Notes: generated from the letters alone by a model not told the origin. A stretch of DNA of 64,000 bases from Anaerohabitans sp964387285 (GCA_964387285.1 CAYLWO010000019.1:6490-70489), one strand, 5' to 3'. Numbered from the stretch's first letter, positions 1 to 8,980 are shown. A program made the numbers and translations.

Positions 1-1481
1 CGTGTCATGATGAACCATCGGACAAAGCGTTGTGGTTTTTAACTGTGACCGCGCCGAAACCATGGTTTGTCGTATCGAACGAACCTTGGACGGACGAGGT
101 CGTTGCCGACAGCGACATCACCTTTATCAAGGCTAAAACGACCGTTCCCATTGCCACTTATTTAATGGCCATCACCGCCGGCGAGTTCTCCGCGTTTACA
201 GATCAGGCCGTCTCTCTGAACGGCCAGACGATTCCTCTTTTTTATTATGCCTGGCCAGAACATGCTGCCAGGGCCAAAATTGATTGGGCTAATACCGGCC
301 GCATGCTGGAATTTTTCGAGACCGTGTTTGGTCCCTATCCCTTTGCTTCTTACGGTATGGTGGAAACAGCCATGCGCGGCGCCATGGAACATCAAACCAT
401 GACCTCGTTCTCCTCCTCCTTAATTACCGGCGATGGTCTGTATGAGGACATTGTGGCGCATGAATTAGCGCACCAATGGTGGGGTGACTGGGTGACCCCG
501 TCCACTTGGCAGGATATCTGGTTGAACGAGGGTTTTGCGTCTTATGCCGAAGCATTATGGGAAGAGCATCTGCATGGCAAGCAGGCATTACAGGCCTATA
601 TGAATCAGTTTCAGACCGCCTATCTTGTAGAGGCGGGCAGAAGGGGGCATTTCAGCATTTATGATCCGGTTTACGCCTGGGGCGCCACGGTATATGAAAA
701 AGGCGCCTGGGTATTGCATATGTTGCGATTCATCATGGGCCAGGAACGTTTTTTTCACGCCTTGCGATTGTACGGACAACGCCATAGTTACGCTAATGCT
801 GTCACTGAGGATTTTAGCGCAGTCGTGACCGAGGTGCAGGGAGAAGAGATGGAATGGTTTTTTCAGCAGTGGATTTACCAGGCAGGATTGCCGAATTTGC
901 GCGTGGTCTGGGAAAGCCGTCGGACAGAAAATCATGCGTTTGAACTGACCCTGGTTATTGAGCAAAAGCAGGAAAAAATGCCGGTTTTTAAAACCGGATT
1001 GGAGGTGGAAATCCGGACCGCATACCGGGTGCTACGCGATACCTTATTGCTTACACAGAGGCAGCATGCTTTTTCCTTCAAGCTTGACGAACAGCCGACG
1101 CAGGTCGTTTTTGATCCTGATGGCTGGTTGTTGAAAAAAATGACCGTGAGCGGTCAATCCCTGCCCGCCGATCTGACCATCGATTGTACCGGATTAACAG
1201 AAAGTTATCCAAATCCTTTTGCACCGAATGAGCATCAAATAGTCAGGTGGCAACTGTGGGTTGCTGAACAAAAATCACCGGCGCCTTTAACTCTGAAAAT
1301 TTTCGATTGCATCGGCCGGGAGGTTGCTGTGATAATGGAACAGAAAATTATTGCAGGACTGTACACGTTGGAATGGGATGGAAAGAATAAAGATGGCGTT
1401 TTTCCCGCCGCCGGCCTTTATTTTGCGCGATTGCAGGGACCGGGAATCGATCTGGTGAAAAAAATGGTGCTGTTGCGCTAG
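1..1481 (+). CDS. M1 family metallo-aminopeptidase with T9SS-type C-terminal sorting domain (5' end outside window)
   Basis: The reading frame is open from base 3 and starts with a CHDEPSDKA stretch, which in M1 peptidases lies well inside the N-terminal domain, so the gene begins upstream of the window. A GAMEH exopeptidase motif (GAMEN in most relatives) is followed by the zinc motif HELAH, encoded at 459-473, and the third ligand Glu in WLNEGFASY. M1 enzymes cleave N-terminal residues from peptides with one Zn2+. The last ~90 residues form a separate module starting ESYPNPFAPNE and ending in a FlgD-like beta-sandwich (GREVAVI, AGLYTLEWDGKN, AAGLYFARL). This is a type IX secretion/Por sorting tail, so the enzyme is probably exported and surface-attached or released. 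The family and tail calls are strong; the substrate is unknown. Confidence 0.93.
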   Translation, partial: CHDEPSDKALWFLTVTAPKPWFVVSNEPWTDEVVADSDITFIKAKTTVPIATYLMAITAGEFSAFTDQAVSLNGQTIPLFYYAWPEHAARAKIDWANTGRMLEFFETVFGPYPFASYGMVETAMRGAMEHQTMTSFSSSLITGDGLYEDIVAHELAHQWWGDWVTPSTWQDIWLNEGFASYAEALWEEHLHGKQALQAYMNQFQTAYLVEAGRRGHFSIYDPVYAWGATVYEKGAWVLHMLRFIMGQERFFHALRLYGQRHSYANAVTEDFSAVVTEVQGEEMEWFFQQWIYQAGLPNLRVVWESRRTENHAFELTLVIEQKQEKMPVFKTGLEVEIRTAYRVLRDTLLLTQRQHAFSFKLDEQPTQVVFDPDGWLLKKMTVSGQSLPADLTIDCTGLTESYPNPFAPNEHQIVRWQLWVAEQKSPAPLTLKIFDCIGREVAVIMEQKIIAGLYTLEWDGKNKDGVFPAAGLYFARLQGPGIDLVKKMVLLR

Positions 1482-1560
1482 ACGGGAATGTAAATTTTTA
1501 GCTATTCTCGTTTTTTAATGAACAAGTACAAAGTAAATACAAAAAATCAGGAGTAAAAAA

Positions 1561-2328
1561 ATGTCCTCAATTCAAATCAATCTTGCCGGCAAAACAGCTC
1601 TGGTTACCGGCGGCTCGCGCGGCATTGGGCGCGCAATTGCCGTGCGACTGGCAGAGGCCGGCTGCGATGTCGCCATCAATTATTTGCGGCAACGAACGGC
1701 AGCGGAGGAAACCTGTGCAGCCATTCGCGCTGCCGGCGCGCGCGCACTGGCCATCCGCGCCAATGTAGGCGAACAGGAGAATATCCCGCCGATGATTGAT
1801 GAGATCAAGAAAACCTTCGGCCGCCTGGATATTCTTGTCAGCAATGCCGCTTCCGGCGTACTCAAGCCGGCTTTGGAATTGACGGAAAAGCATTGGCACT
1901 GGACCATGGATATCAACGCCGGCACCTTGTTGCCGTTGACGCAGCAGGCCATTCCTTTGATGGGAGAAAAGGGCGGGCACATCATTGCGGTCTCCAGCCT
2001 GGGGTCGGTGCGCGCCATTCCCAATTATGCAGCCGTAGGCGCATCCAAGGCTGCGCTGGAATCGTTGATTCGCCATTTGGCGCTGGAACTAGCGTCAAAA
2101 AAGATCAGCGTCAATGCCGTGTCTGCCGGCGTCGTCGACACTGACGCTCTCAAGCACTTTCCCAATCGGGACGAGATGTTGAGTCATTCAGCGGAACGTA
2201 CGCCGACCGGTCGCTTAACCACGCCGGAAGACGTGGCCAATATCGTGCTCTTTTTGTGCAGTGATTTGGCGTCGCAAATGCAGGGACAGACCGTGGTGGT
2301 GGACGGCGGTTATTCCATTATGGGATAA
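1561..2328 (+). CDS. fabL: Enoyl-[acyl-carrier-protein] reductase, FabL type (SDR)
   Basis: This 255-residue short-chain dehydrogenase reduces enoyl-ACP with NADPH in the last step of fatty-acid elongation. The nucleotide-binding motif TGGSRGIGRAIA is at residues 16-27. The catalytic Tyr156 and Lys163 are six residues apart (Y-x6-K), the enoyl-reductase spacing, not the Y-x3-K of FabG ketoreductases. The segments AVSSLGSVRAIPNY and TDALKHFPNRDE closely resemble Bacillus FabL (enoyl reductase III), which is why I prefer FabL over a generic SDR. The ATG is preceded by AGGAG (ATCAGGAGTAAAAAA). It is followed by a GC-rich terminator at 2350. The window shows no fabI, so whether this is the only enoyl reductase cannot be judged. 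Confidence 0.88.
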   Translation: MSSIQINLAGKTALVTGGSRGIGRAIAVRLAEAGCDVAINYLRQRTAAEETCAAIRAAGARALAIRANVGEQENIPPMIDEIKKTFGRLDILVSNAASGVLKPALELTEKHWHWTMDINAGTLLPLTQQAIPLMGEKGGHIIAVSSLGSVRAIPNYAAVGASKAALESLIRHLALELASKKISVNAVSAGVVDTDALKHFPNRDEMLSHSAERTPTGRLTTPEDVANIVLFLCSDLASQMQGQTVVVDGGYSIMG

Positions 2329-2349
2329 GTGCATGACCCGTTTTGGAGT

Positions 2350-2371
2350 GCGCCGGCTTGCCGGCGCTTTT
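2350..2371 (+). terminator. Rho-independent terminator after fabL
   Basis: GCGCCGGC (2350-2357) and GCCGGCGC (2360-2367) are exact inverted complements followed by TTTT. It lies 22 bases after the fabL stop. The T-run is short, so it may be modest in strength. Confidence 0.65.
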
Positions 2372-2425
2372 CGCGCGTCCGCGTCCGCGCGTTGAAAGAG
2401 GTTGTCTAAAAAGTAACTTTCGTAA

Positions 2426-2472
2426 GTAGTCCCGGCTTTGCCGGAAATTTCTCCGCCTAAAGGCGGAACTAC
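2426..2472. repeat. Clover-shaped intergenic repeat element
   Basis: GTAGT (2426-2430) pairs with ACTAC (2468-2472) and encloses two perfect small hairpins: CCGGC-ttt-GCCGG at 2432-2444 and TCCGCC-taaa-GGCGGA at 2452-2467. The nested layout, in the convergent gap between fabL and glgP, resembles a dispersed palindromic (REP/MITE-like) element. A decayed, similar CCGGC/GCCGG hairpin followed by GCGGAACTA occurs at 31840-31875. Confidence 0.5.
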
Positions 2473-2555
2473 ATGCTAATTAAAAATATTAGGTTATTTA
2501 TTGTTCGCATATTACTGCTCTTGCTGTTTATTTAATCCTGAGAACAAATAACGAA

Positions 2556-5114
2556 CTATTCTTTATACCAGGTAATCAATCCGGTTTCGTGTTGAAAGGC
2601 CATATCCGGATGAAACGGCGTGACGCGAACGGAAAATCCCTGTTGCCCGGTTATTTCACAGGGTAACTCCATCGTAAAACGATAGGCGTTGTTGCCGAGT
2701 TTTTCCTCGACAGTCATGGTTTGCGTCTGTCCCGGAATGATGTAACCGTCTGCATCCAGGGGACCATAAAAAACCTGTACCTTGACCTCGTCCGGTTTTA
2801 GACCGTCCAGATTGACCACGGCCTTGACCGGATAATTTTCACCCACCTTAACTTCCTGACCATCGACTGCCTGCATCTCGACGATTTGAATCTTGTGCCA
2901 GTTTTGTCGCACCCGTTCTTTCCATTTTGCCAGGGCTTTAGCCGCCTGTAAATTGCCGGCAGTGAAATGTTCACAGCGATTGGAAGCCGGCCAATAATAT
3001 TTGCCAAAGTACTCGGCTACCATACGGTGGGTGTTGAAAACCGGGCTGTTGTGTTGAATGCTGTTTTTCATCATACGAATCCATTCGCGCGGCAGTCCGT
3101 TTCTGCTGACGTAAAAGAGCGGCACCACATCGTGTTCCAGGGCAAAATAGAGCGCCTCGGCTTCATGCTTATCCTGCACATCGTTGTCGTCATACTCTTC
3201 GCCGCGACCAATAGACCAGCCCACGGTGTTGCGATAAGCCTCATCCCACCAACCGTCCAGCACGCTGAGGTTCAGTGCGCCGTTGACGCCGGCTTTCATG
3301 CCGCTGGTGCCGCTGGCTTCACGCGGTCGGCGTGGATTGTTAAGCCAGACGTCCACGCCCTGCAACATGTAACTGGCTACATTCATATCGTAATCTTCCA
3401 GGAAAACGATATGGCTGCGGAACTCTTCCTTGCGGATGGTCGCGATGATGTCACGGATAATCGCTTTGCCTTTATCATCGCGCGGATGAGCTTTGCCGGC
3501 GATGATGATCTGCACCGGTCTTTCCTTGTTGTTGAGAATCCTGGCAATGCGCTGCAGATCATGGAAAAGCAATTTCGCTCTTTTATATTCTGCAAAACGG
3601 CGGCCAAAGCCGATGGTCAACGCTTCCGGATCAAGCACTTCATTGGCCTGGGCAATTTCTGCCGGATTAGCGCCGGCGTTTTCCAATTGTCGACTCAAAC
3701 GATGGCGGGCAAACGCCACCAATCGTTCGCGACGTCGTTCATGGGTGCGCCACAACTCTTCATCCGGAATCGCCTGCACGCTGTTCCACACCGATTCAAT
3801 AGCCGGCTCCTGGTTCCAACGGGGACCGATATAGCGATCGAACAGTTCCGCCATATCCTCCGAAATCCAGGTCGGTATGTGAATGCCGTTGGTGACATGG
3901 CCGATCGGCACTTCATCCTCAGGCAATTCCGGCCAGAGATAATTCCACATTTTACGCGCCACTTTACCGTGCAATCGGCTCACGCCGTTGACGCCGCCGG
4001 ACATGTTGATGGCGAAAATGGCCATGTTGAATTTACCGGCAGTTTCCGGCAGATGCACGCCGCCAAGACGATGCAGCTGTTCGCGGCTGATCTGCATGGC
4101 GGAATAATACGAGCCGAGATAGTTGTCCAAGAGATTCGGATCAAATTCATCAATGCCGGCCGGCACCGGGGTATGACTGGTAAAAAGATTGCTGGACCGG
4201 GTGGCTTCCTGAGCCTCGGCAAAGCTGACATTTTTTTCCGCCATCAGAATCCGCGCCCGCTCCAAAGCCATGAATGCGGAATGGCCCTCATTCATATGAC
4301 ATACCGTGGGGCGCAGACCCAGTTTTTCCAAAGTGCGCAAACCGCCAATGCCGAGAACGATCTCTTGTTTGATACGCATTTCGCTATCGCCGCCGTACAA
4401 CTGATCGGAAATGTCCTGATCCTGGGGATTGTTTTCCGGAATGTTGGTATCCAGCAGGTAAAGAGGTACGCGGCCCACCTGGGCCAACCAGATCTGTGCT
4501 TTGACTTCGCGATTTTGCATGGGTACGGAAATCATTTGCGCCTGGTCGTTTTTATCGCGCAGCAGTTTGATGGGCATGTTATAAAAATCATTATCCGGAT
4601 AAAGCTCTTGTTGCCATCCGTCTTTGGATAGATATTGATTAAAATAACCCTGCTGATACAGCAGGCCGACCGCGACAAGCGGAATGCCGAGATCGCTGGC
4701 TGATTTCAAATGGTCGGCAGCGAGGACGCCCAGACCTCCTGAATAAGTAGGCAATCCCTCTGTGATGCCGAATTCCATCGAAAAATAGGCCACGCGAAAA
4801 TTTGCTGCGTCGCCATATTTTTCCTGGAACCAGGTTTTACGGTTGAGATAGTTCCGCAGCTTTTCAGTGGCACGGTGCAGGTGGGAAAGGTACCCCTCGT
4901 CCCTGGCGCGAATCTCCAGCCGTTTTTGATCTATGCTGCCTAATAATAAGACCGGATTATGATGGGTTTCTTCCCAGCGATCTCTATCCAATCTGCGAAA
5001 CAGTTCGCGGATATCGTGGTTCCAGCTCCAATAGAGATTATAGGCTAGATCTCGTAAGGATATCAGCTCCTCTGGAAGAGATGGGACTACTTTATAGGTG
5101 CGTAATGTGAACAT
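2556..5114 (-). CDS. glgP: Alpha-glucan (glycogen) phosphorylase, GT35, with N-terminal DUF3417
   Basis: This 852-residue cytoplasmic enzyme releases glucose-1-phosphate from glycogen or maltodextrin by phosphorolysis. It opens with the DUF3417-type segment (SLPEELISLRDLAYNLYWSW) typical of the Thermotoga/FCB glgP subgroup. The catalytic body follows (YFSMEFGITEGLPTYSGGLG, GRRFAEYKRA, FLEDYDMNVA). The pyridoxal-phosphate lysine is Lys607 in EASGTSGMKAGVNG. The last ~130 residues form a beta-rich extension (GENYPVKAVVNLDGL) common in this subgroup. It faces away from the exported gene cluster and shares the 5115-5540 spacer with it. No good Shine-Dalgarno lies close to the ATG (AAAAGGCGG is about 15 bases away). 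The start is supported by N-terminal similarity to family members. Confidence 0.93.
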   Translation of the reverse strand: MFTLRTYKVVPSLPEELISLRDLAYNLYWSWNHDIRELFRRLDRDRWEETHHNPVLLLGSIDQKRLEIRARDEGYLSHLHRATEKLRNYLNRKTWFQEKYGDAANFRVAYFSMEFGITEGLPTYSGGLGVLAADHLKSASDLGIPLVAVGLLYQQGYFNQYLSKDGWQQELYPDNDFYNMPIKLLRDKNDQAQMISVPMQNREVKAQIWLAQVGRVPLYLLDTNIPENNPQDQDISDQLYGGDSEMRIKQEIVLGIGGLRTLEKLGLRPTVCHMNEGHSAFMALERARILMAEKNVSFAEAQEATRSSNLFTSHTPVPAGIDEFDPNLLDNYLGSYYSAMQISREQLHRLGGVHLPETAGKFNMAIFAINMSGGVNGVSRLHGKVARKMWNYLWPELPEDEVPIGHVTNGIHIPTWISEDMAELFDRYIGPRWNQEPAIESVWNSVQAIPDEELWRTHERRRERLVAFARHRLSRQLENAGANPAEIAQANEVLDPEALTIGFGRRFAEYKRAKLLFHDLQRIARILNNKERPVQIIIAGKAHPRDDKGKAIIRDIIATIRKEEFRSHIVFLEDYDMNVASYMLQGVDVWLNNPRRPREASGTSGMKAGVNGALNLSVLDGWWDEAYRNTVGWSIGRGEEYDDNDVQDKHEAEALYFALEHDVVPLFYVSRNGLPREWIRMMKNSIQHNSPVFNTHRMVAEYFGKYYWPASNRCEHFTAGNLQAAKALAKWKERVRQNWHKIQIVEMQAVDGQEVKVGENYPVKAVVNLDGLKPDEVKVQVFYGPLDADGYIIPGQTQTMTVEEKLGNNAYRFTMELPCEITGQQGFSVRVTPFHPDMAFQHETGLITWYKE

Positions 5115-5187
5115 AATATTGTGGTTAACCGCCTTTTAATGATAAAAGTCCGACTTTTTTTGCTGATGATGAACACGTGCAACCATC

Positions 5188-5216
5188 AAGTTAGCAAAAA
5201 ATAAAGTCGCATTCAA
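5188..5216 (-). promoter_or_regulatory. Candidate sigma-70-type promoter for glgP
   Basis: On the minus strand TTGAAT (5216-5211) is followed after 17 bases by TAACTT (5193-5188), about 75 bases upstream of the glgP ATG. An imperfect palindrome centred on CACGTG (5165-5186, TGATG...CATCA arms) overlaps the expected transcription start and could be an operator. Confidence 0.4.
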
Positions 5217-5259
5217 GAAAAAACCTTAATGTGATGGAAATCATGAGGCCCTGGAACTG

Positions 5260-5275
5260 TGGCATGTATGTTGCA
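5260..5275 (+). promoter_or_regulatory. Candidate sigma-54 (-24/-12) promoter
   Basis: TGGCATGTATGTTGCA matches the RpoN consensus TGGCAC-N5-TTGCA with the diagnostic GG and GC separated by exactly 10 bases. It points at the exported-protein gene starting at 5541 and would give a leader of about 255 bases. In the 426-base gap 5115-5540 I otherwise see only the glgP promoter candidate, AT-rich sequence and the ribosome-binding site GGGAGGATGTA before 5541. Confidence 0.55.
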
Positions 5276-5540
5276 AAAAGAGGTAATGCAATATGGACCT
5301 TTTATCAGTCCCCAATGAAGCATCGAGGCCAGGACTGAAGAGATAAAAACAGTACTGTCTGTAACGATATTTAAATAAAAGAGATAAATTATAAGCATCT
5401 TTCAGAATGCGACCGTGATGCTGCAGCGAGGAGGTGATTGTGCGGAGGGCAAGTTTTACGGATTTGTATTGTACTGAGCAAGCGTTTCAACGAGAGACAA
5501 TCAGACGAACCTTTTCACTTTTATTTTTTGGGAGGATGTA

Positions 5541-6974
5541 ATGAAGTATTCATCCAAAAGCCTTGTGTTGTTGCTGGCTTTGGTGTCGCTCTCCCTGCTC
5601 TGGCAGGAGGCGCCAGCCGTGCCTGGCGACACGTTAAAGGTTGTGAACAGTAGCGGGTGGCCGGGAATGGGCGGCTATTTAATTCCCATTAAATTGAAAA
5701 ATACAACCAGCATGCGGGCGCTCAAGTTTCGCCTGCAGGCTAATCCGGACTCTTTGGTCATCACCGCGGTCAACACAACGCCGCGAACATCCGCTTTTCA
5801 GGTGGATGCGGTAACCGTAAGCAAAGGCGCCCGCATCCTCTTGACGCCGGTCAACGGTTCGACGCCGTACCTGACGCCGGACTCTACGGCCATTGTCAAT
5901 GTGCAGGTATCGGTAAAAGCCAATACGCCGGGCGGCACCAAGGCCACGGTGACGGTCGATTCCATCACCGCATCCAACACGACCAATCAAGCGGTGACCG
6001 TCAAGAGCAAAACCGGATACTTTTGGTTCGGCACCAAGGGCGATGTGAAATATGATGCGGCCATTAACCTGTTTGACGTTTTACGTCTCATTGACATTGC
6101 CCTGGGCATTCAGCCCACGGCTTCGCTTTACGAATTATGGGCCGGCGATCTAAATATCGTGGACGGCGTGATGACCGGCGACGGCATCATTGATGTCATC
6201 GATATCAGCATTGCTTTGGATCTGGTCGTGTCCGGTACGCTGAGCAAACAAAGCGTAGAAGAACCGACCGCAGCCGGCGGCAGCATTCGTCTGGATATTC
6301 CCGATTTGCCGCAAAACTATAAAGGTGAAATGAATGTGCCGGTTTACTATCGCGCTTCTGCGCCGGTGAGCGGCATCGAGTTGGTTTTTAAAACAGATGA
6401 CAAATCTTTTTATCTGGCGCCGCCCAGGAAAACGGCCCTGAGCAAAAATATGACCATGCAAACCGCCATGCGCGGCAATGAAATGCATGTGGTGTTGTGC
6501 AGTACGGACGGCAAACCATTGCCGGCGGGCGAAGGCGAATTGCTCAATCTGCCGGTCAGTCTACAGGCGCAGTTATCAGAGCCGGTGCGCATCGAGATCA
6601 AGCAAGCCAGCGCCGGCACCCTGGGCGCCAGCCGTTTGGAAACTTTGTTCGGCCAATCTTTAGCGACGGAAATGCAGGCTCCGGATTCTTACGCTCTGTC
6701 GCAAAATTCACCTAACCCATTCAACATGTCCACCACGCTTCGTTATGAAATTCCGAACTCTGTATCGGGTTCCGTGGAAGCCAAAGTGCTGGTGTATAAT
6801 ACGCAAGGTCAATTGGTGCGCACCCTGGAAAACCGGTTGCGTTCCGCCGGCCGTTACACCGTGGTTTGGAATGGACAGGATGACTTTGGTCAATATGTTT
6901 CGTCCGGCGTTTATTTTTACAAACTGATCGCGGGCAATGCGGTATTGACTAAAAAAATGGCGGTGATGAAATAG
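5541..6974 (+). CDS. Exported cohesin-like/dockerin-like protein with T9SS sorting domain
   Basis: The 477-residue product has a hydrophobic signal peptide (residues 1-25, SLVLLLALVSLSLLW). A cohesin-like beta-sandwich follows at ~30-160. At ~167-230 lies a dockerin-like segment with two calcium-loop-like repeats (GDVKYDAAINLFDVLRLIDI and GDGIIDVIDISIALDLV). A second cohesin-like sandwich is at ~248-370. The C-terminal sorting domain starts SQNSPNPFNMSTT and ends GVYFYKLIAGN...KKMAVMK. It is first after a sigma-54-type promoter and has a strong GGGAGG ribosome site. It is probably secreted by the type IX system and surface-attached, possibly as a scaffold binding dockerin partners such as the next gene. 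The cohesin and dockerin calls rest on pattern only; ligand and function are unknown. Confidence 0.8.
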   Translation: MKYSSKSLVLLLALVSLSLLWQEAPAVPGDTLKVVNSSGWPGMGGYLIPIKLKNTTSMRALKFRLQANPDSLVITAVNTTPRTSAFQVDAVTVSKGARILLTPVNGSTPYLTPDSTAIVNVQVSVKANTPGGTKATVTVDSITASNTTNQAVTVKSKTGYFWFGTKGDVKYDAAINLFDVLRLIDIALGIQPTASLYELWAGDLNIVDGVMTGDGIIDVIDISIALDLVVSGTLSKQSVEEPTAAGGSIRLDIPDLPQNYKGEMNVPVYYRASAPVSGIELVFKTDDKSFYLAPPRKTALSKNMTMQTAMRGNEMHVVLCSTDGKPLPAGEGELLNLPVSLQAQLSEPVRIEIKQASAGTLGASRLETLFGQSLATEMQAPDSYALSQNSPNPFNMSTTLRYEIPNSVSGSVEAKVLVYNTQGQLVRTLENRLRSAGRYTVVWNGQDDFGQYVSSGVYFYKLIAGNAVLTKKMAVMK

Positions 6975-7039
6975 CGCGCCGTGATTACGGAAAAAAAGAA
7001 ATTTTTTAACAAACGACAATTAGCGTGAGGAAATTAAAT

Positions 7040-8830
7040 ATGAGATACAAAGTTTCCATCTCACTTTTGCTCGTAATACTCTCCGCTCTGTTCAGCGTCA
7101 ACCTGGCGCAAACGGTGGATGATTTTAATCGGGCCACACTGGGAACCAACTGGACGGCCGATCCCGAGTATGTGATTGCGAGCAACACTTTGGACAACAG
7201 CGCTACCACCGCCTCATGGGCGTATCTGGCTGTTTTTAATGCTGTGGTCAATCCGACTGAAGTTTCTTTCAAGTGGGCCGCTTCGCCTCTGTGCGATATC
7301 GAGGGTGCCAATTCAGGCGCGATCGCTATCTATCTGGATGCGCCCACCGTGACGGCTAACGGCTACGGCATCTTGCGTCGTTATACCGGTCTGGATCTGC
7401 ATCCGATCGTCAACGGCGTGATGGATCGTGCCACCTCCATTAACTCGGCTACGCCAACACAACCCAATCCGGCGCCTGGCACGGTCCTGAAAGTCGTGGC
7501 TTCAACGGATGCGAGTGGCCATCACTTCGATGTTTATGTTAACGGCGTATTCGATGCGCGTTTGAACGATACGGCGAAAAGATACGGCAACGTTTCGACG
7601 TTGTATTCCGGTGTTGTGCTGTACGGCAGCCGCACCAACAACGTCGATGATTTCACCGTAAAAACTTCCAGCACTTCGTCCATCACCGTGACCGCGCCCA
7701 ACGGCGGCGAGACCTGGTACGCCAATCAAAGCCGCAACATCACCTGGACCTCCAGTGGATTCACCGGCAATGTGAAAATCGAATTGTCCATCGATTCGGG
7801 CGCCAGTTGGTCAACCGTGATCGCGGCCTCCACCGCCAATACCGGCGCCTATAGCTGGACCGTGCCGGCGTTGACGCCTTTGCCGAAAACCAACTGCCGT
7901 ATTCGCATCTCTAATGCTTCCGGCGGCACGCCTTTGGATGTCAGCAACGCCAATTTCACCATTGCGGAAGCACAAGTTCCCAAAGTGACCAAACCCAACG
8001 GCAGTGAACAGTGGGTGGCCAATACGACGCAGCAGATCACCTGGCAGGGTTTTATCTCATCCAGTGTTCGTATTCGTTATCGCATCCAGGATGCGGATCC
8101 CTGGTCCGATATCACCACCAGCACGCCCAATGACGGTTTGTTCGAATGGACCGTTCCGGCGCAGTTTACCGAGAAGGCAAAAATCCGCATCAGTGATCCG
8201 GCTGATATTTCCGAAGCCGATGAGAGCGATGCCTATTTCACCATTACCGCATACGCCAAATTATACGTTCCGGACGCCAGCGGAGAACCCAGCACCACCG
8301 GCAACGTGGTCTACCTGTGGATGAACAATCAAAAAAATATCCGCGGCGTGTTTTTCGATCTGGTCGATGATCCCAATCATCTGACCGGTGAGCGCGTTAC
8401 CGCTGTGGGCCGTGCCACCGGCTTTACCGTGAGCTATCGTGAAACCGGCAGTCTCGTCCGCGTCGCCATGGTGCACATGTCCGGCCAGGTGATTCCGGCG
8501 GGCAACGGCGCCATTGCACAGATTAATTACTCCACCTCGGGTCTGGCCACCATTGGAACTTTTGCGTCCATGACCCCGCAAAATGTGACGGTCAGCGATG
8601 ACAGCGGCAAGTTGGTCTCTCCAGAACTGGTGGGCGGTAAGTTTTTCTTTATGGAACTGGGTAATCTGGACGGTTTGTCCGGAGTTGATATCAATGATTT
8701 GAACACCATGCGCGATCTGGTGTTGAAAAAGCGAGACGCCACCGAGTATGAGATGTTGGCCGGCGATATTGATCATGATCGTGATATAGATCTTTTTGAT
8801 TTTCTCGGCATATTTGACATGATTTACTAG
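7040..8830 (+). CDS. Exported multidomain protein: concanavalin-like region, two Ig-like repeats, cohesin-like and dockerin-like ends
   Basis: ATG at 7040 is chosen because GAGGAA sits just before it; an in-frame GTG at 7025 is part of that site. The 596-residue product has a signal peptide ending near NLAQ and an N-terminal ~180-residue segment resembling laminin-G/concanavalin folds (DDFNRATLGTNW). Two ~90-residue repeats then begin ITVTAPNGGETWYANQS and VTKPNGSEQWVANTT, the Kre9/Knh1-like module common on FCB surface proteins. A cohesin-like region and a C-terminal dockerin-like pair follow (GLSGVDINDLNTM and AGDIDHDRDIDLFDFL). Unlike both neighbours it lacks a sorting tail, so it may be held on the surface by cohesin-dockerin contacts. 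That is inference. Confidence 0.78.
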   Translation: MRYKVSISLLLVILSALFSVNLAQTVDDFNRATLGTNWTADPEYVIASNTLDNSATTASWAYLAVFNAVVNPTEVSFKWAASPLCDIEGANSGAIAIYLDAPTVTANGYGILRRYTGLDLHPIVNGVMDRATSINSATPTQPNPAPGTVLKVVASTDASGHHFDVYVNGVFDARLNDTAKRYGNVSTLYSGVVLYGSRTNNVDDFTVKTSSTSSITVTAPNGGETWYANQSRNITWTSSGFTGNVKIELSIDSGASWSTVIAASTANTGAYSWTVPALTPLPKTNCRIRISNASGGTPLDVSNANFTIAEAQVPKVTKPNGSEQWVANTTQQITWQGFISSSVRIRYRIQDADPWSDITTSTPNDGLFEWTVPAQFTEKAKIRISDPADISEADESDAYFTITAYAKLYVPDASGEPSTTGNVVYLWMNNQKNIRGVFFDLVDDPNHLTGERVTAVGRATGFTVSYRETGSLVRVAMVHMSGQVIPAGNGAIAQINYSTSGLATIGTFASMTPQNVTVSDDSGKLVSPELVGGKFFFMELGNLDGLSGVDINDLNTMRDLVLKKRDATEYEMLAGDIDHDRDIDLFDFLGIFDMIY

Positions 8831-8861
8831 TCGTAAACAGAGTGATTTGTGCTTACGGGAC

Positions 8862-8894
8862 AACCTTGCGAAGGTGGCAAACCTTTGCAAGGTT
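8862..8894. repeat. Inverted repeat in intergenic gap
   Basis: AACCTTGCGAAGGT (8862-8875) and ACCTTTGCAAGGTT (8881-8894) are inverted complements with one mismatch and a 5-base spacer. It lies 31 bases after the stop at 8830 and has no T-tract, so it looks more like a dispersed palindromic element than a terminator. Confidence 0.6.
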
Positions 8895-8908
8895 ACTCGT
8901 GTAATCGA

Positions 8909-8980
8909 CCCCGGCTATTAATGCCGGCAACCGATTTGCATCATGAGAGCGGGCGCTGCAGCCGGCATTAATTGCCGGGG
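8909..8980. repeat. Long inverted repeat, 19-base arms
   Basis: The arms 8909-8927 (CCCCGGCTATTAATGCCGG) and 8962-8980 (CCGGCATTAATTGCCGGGG) pair with a single mismatch around a 34-base loop. TTTT follows at 8981, 25 bases before the next ATG. It could weakly terminate or attenuate transcription into the 9006 gene, or be an insertion of a palindromic element. Confidence 0.65.

Noticed and set aside
2967..4631. Long open frame (554 codons) on the + strand opposite glgP
   Set aside because: It lies wholly antisense to a clear phosphorylase gene and encodes no recognisable protein motif; it is a by-product of codon bias.
5172..5184. CACGTG considered as a ParB parS site
   Set aside because: Flanks do not match GTTTCACGTGAAAC, and no other candidate parS was seen near parAB.
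8876..8890. Second sigma-54-like sequence TGGCAAACCTTTGCA
   Set aside because: GG and GC are separated by 9, not 10, bases, and the sequence is part of the 8862-8894 inverted repeat.
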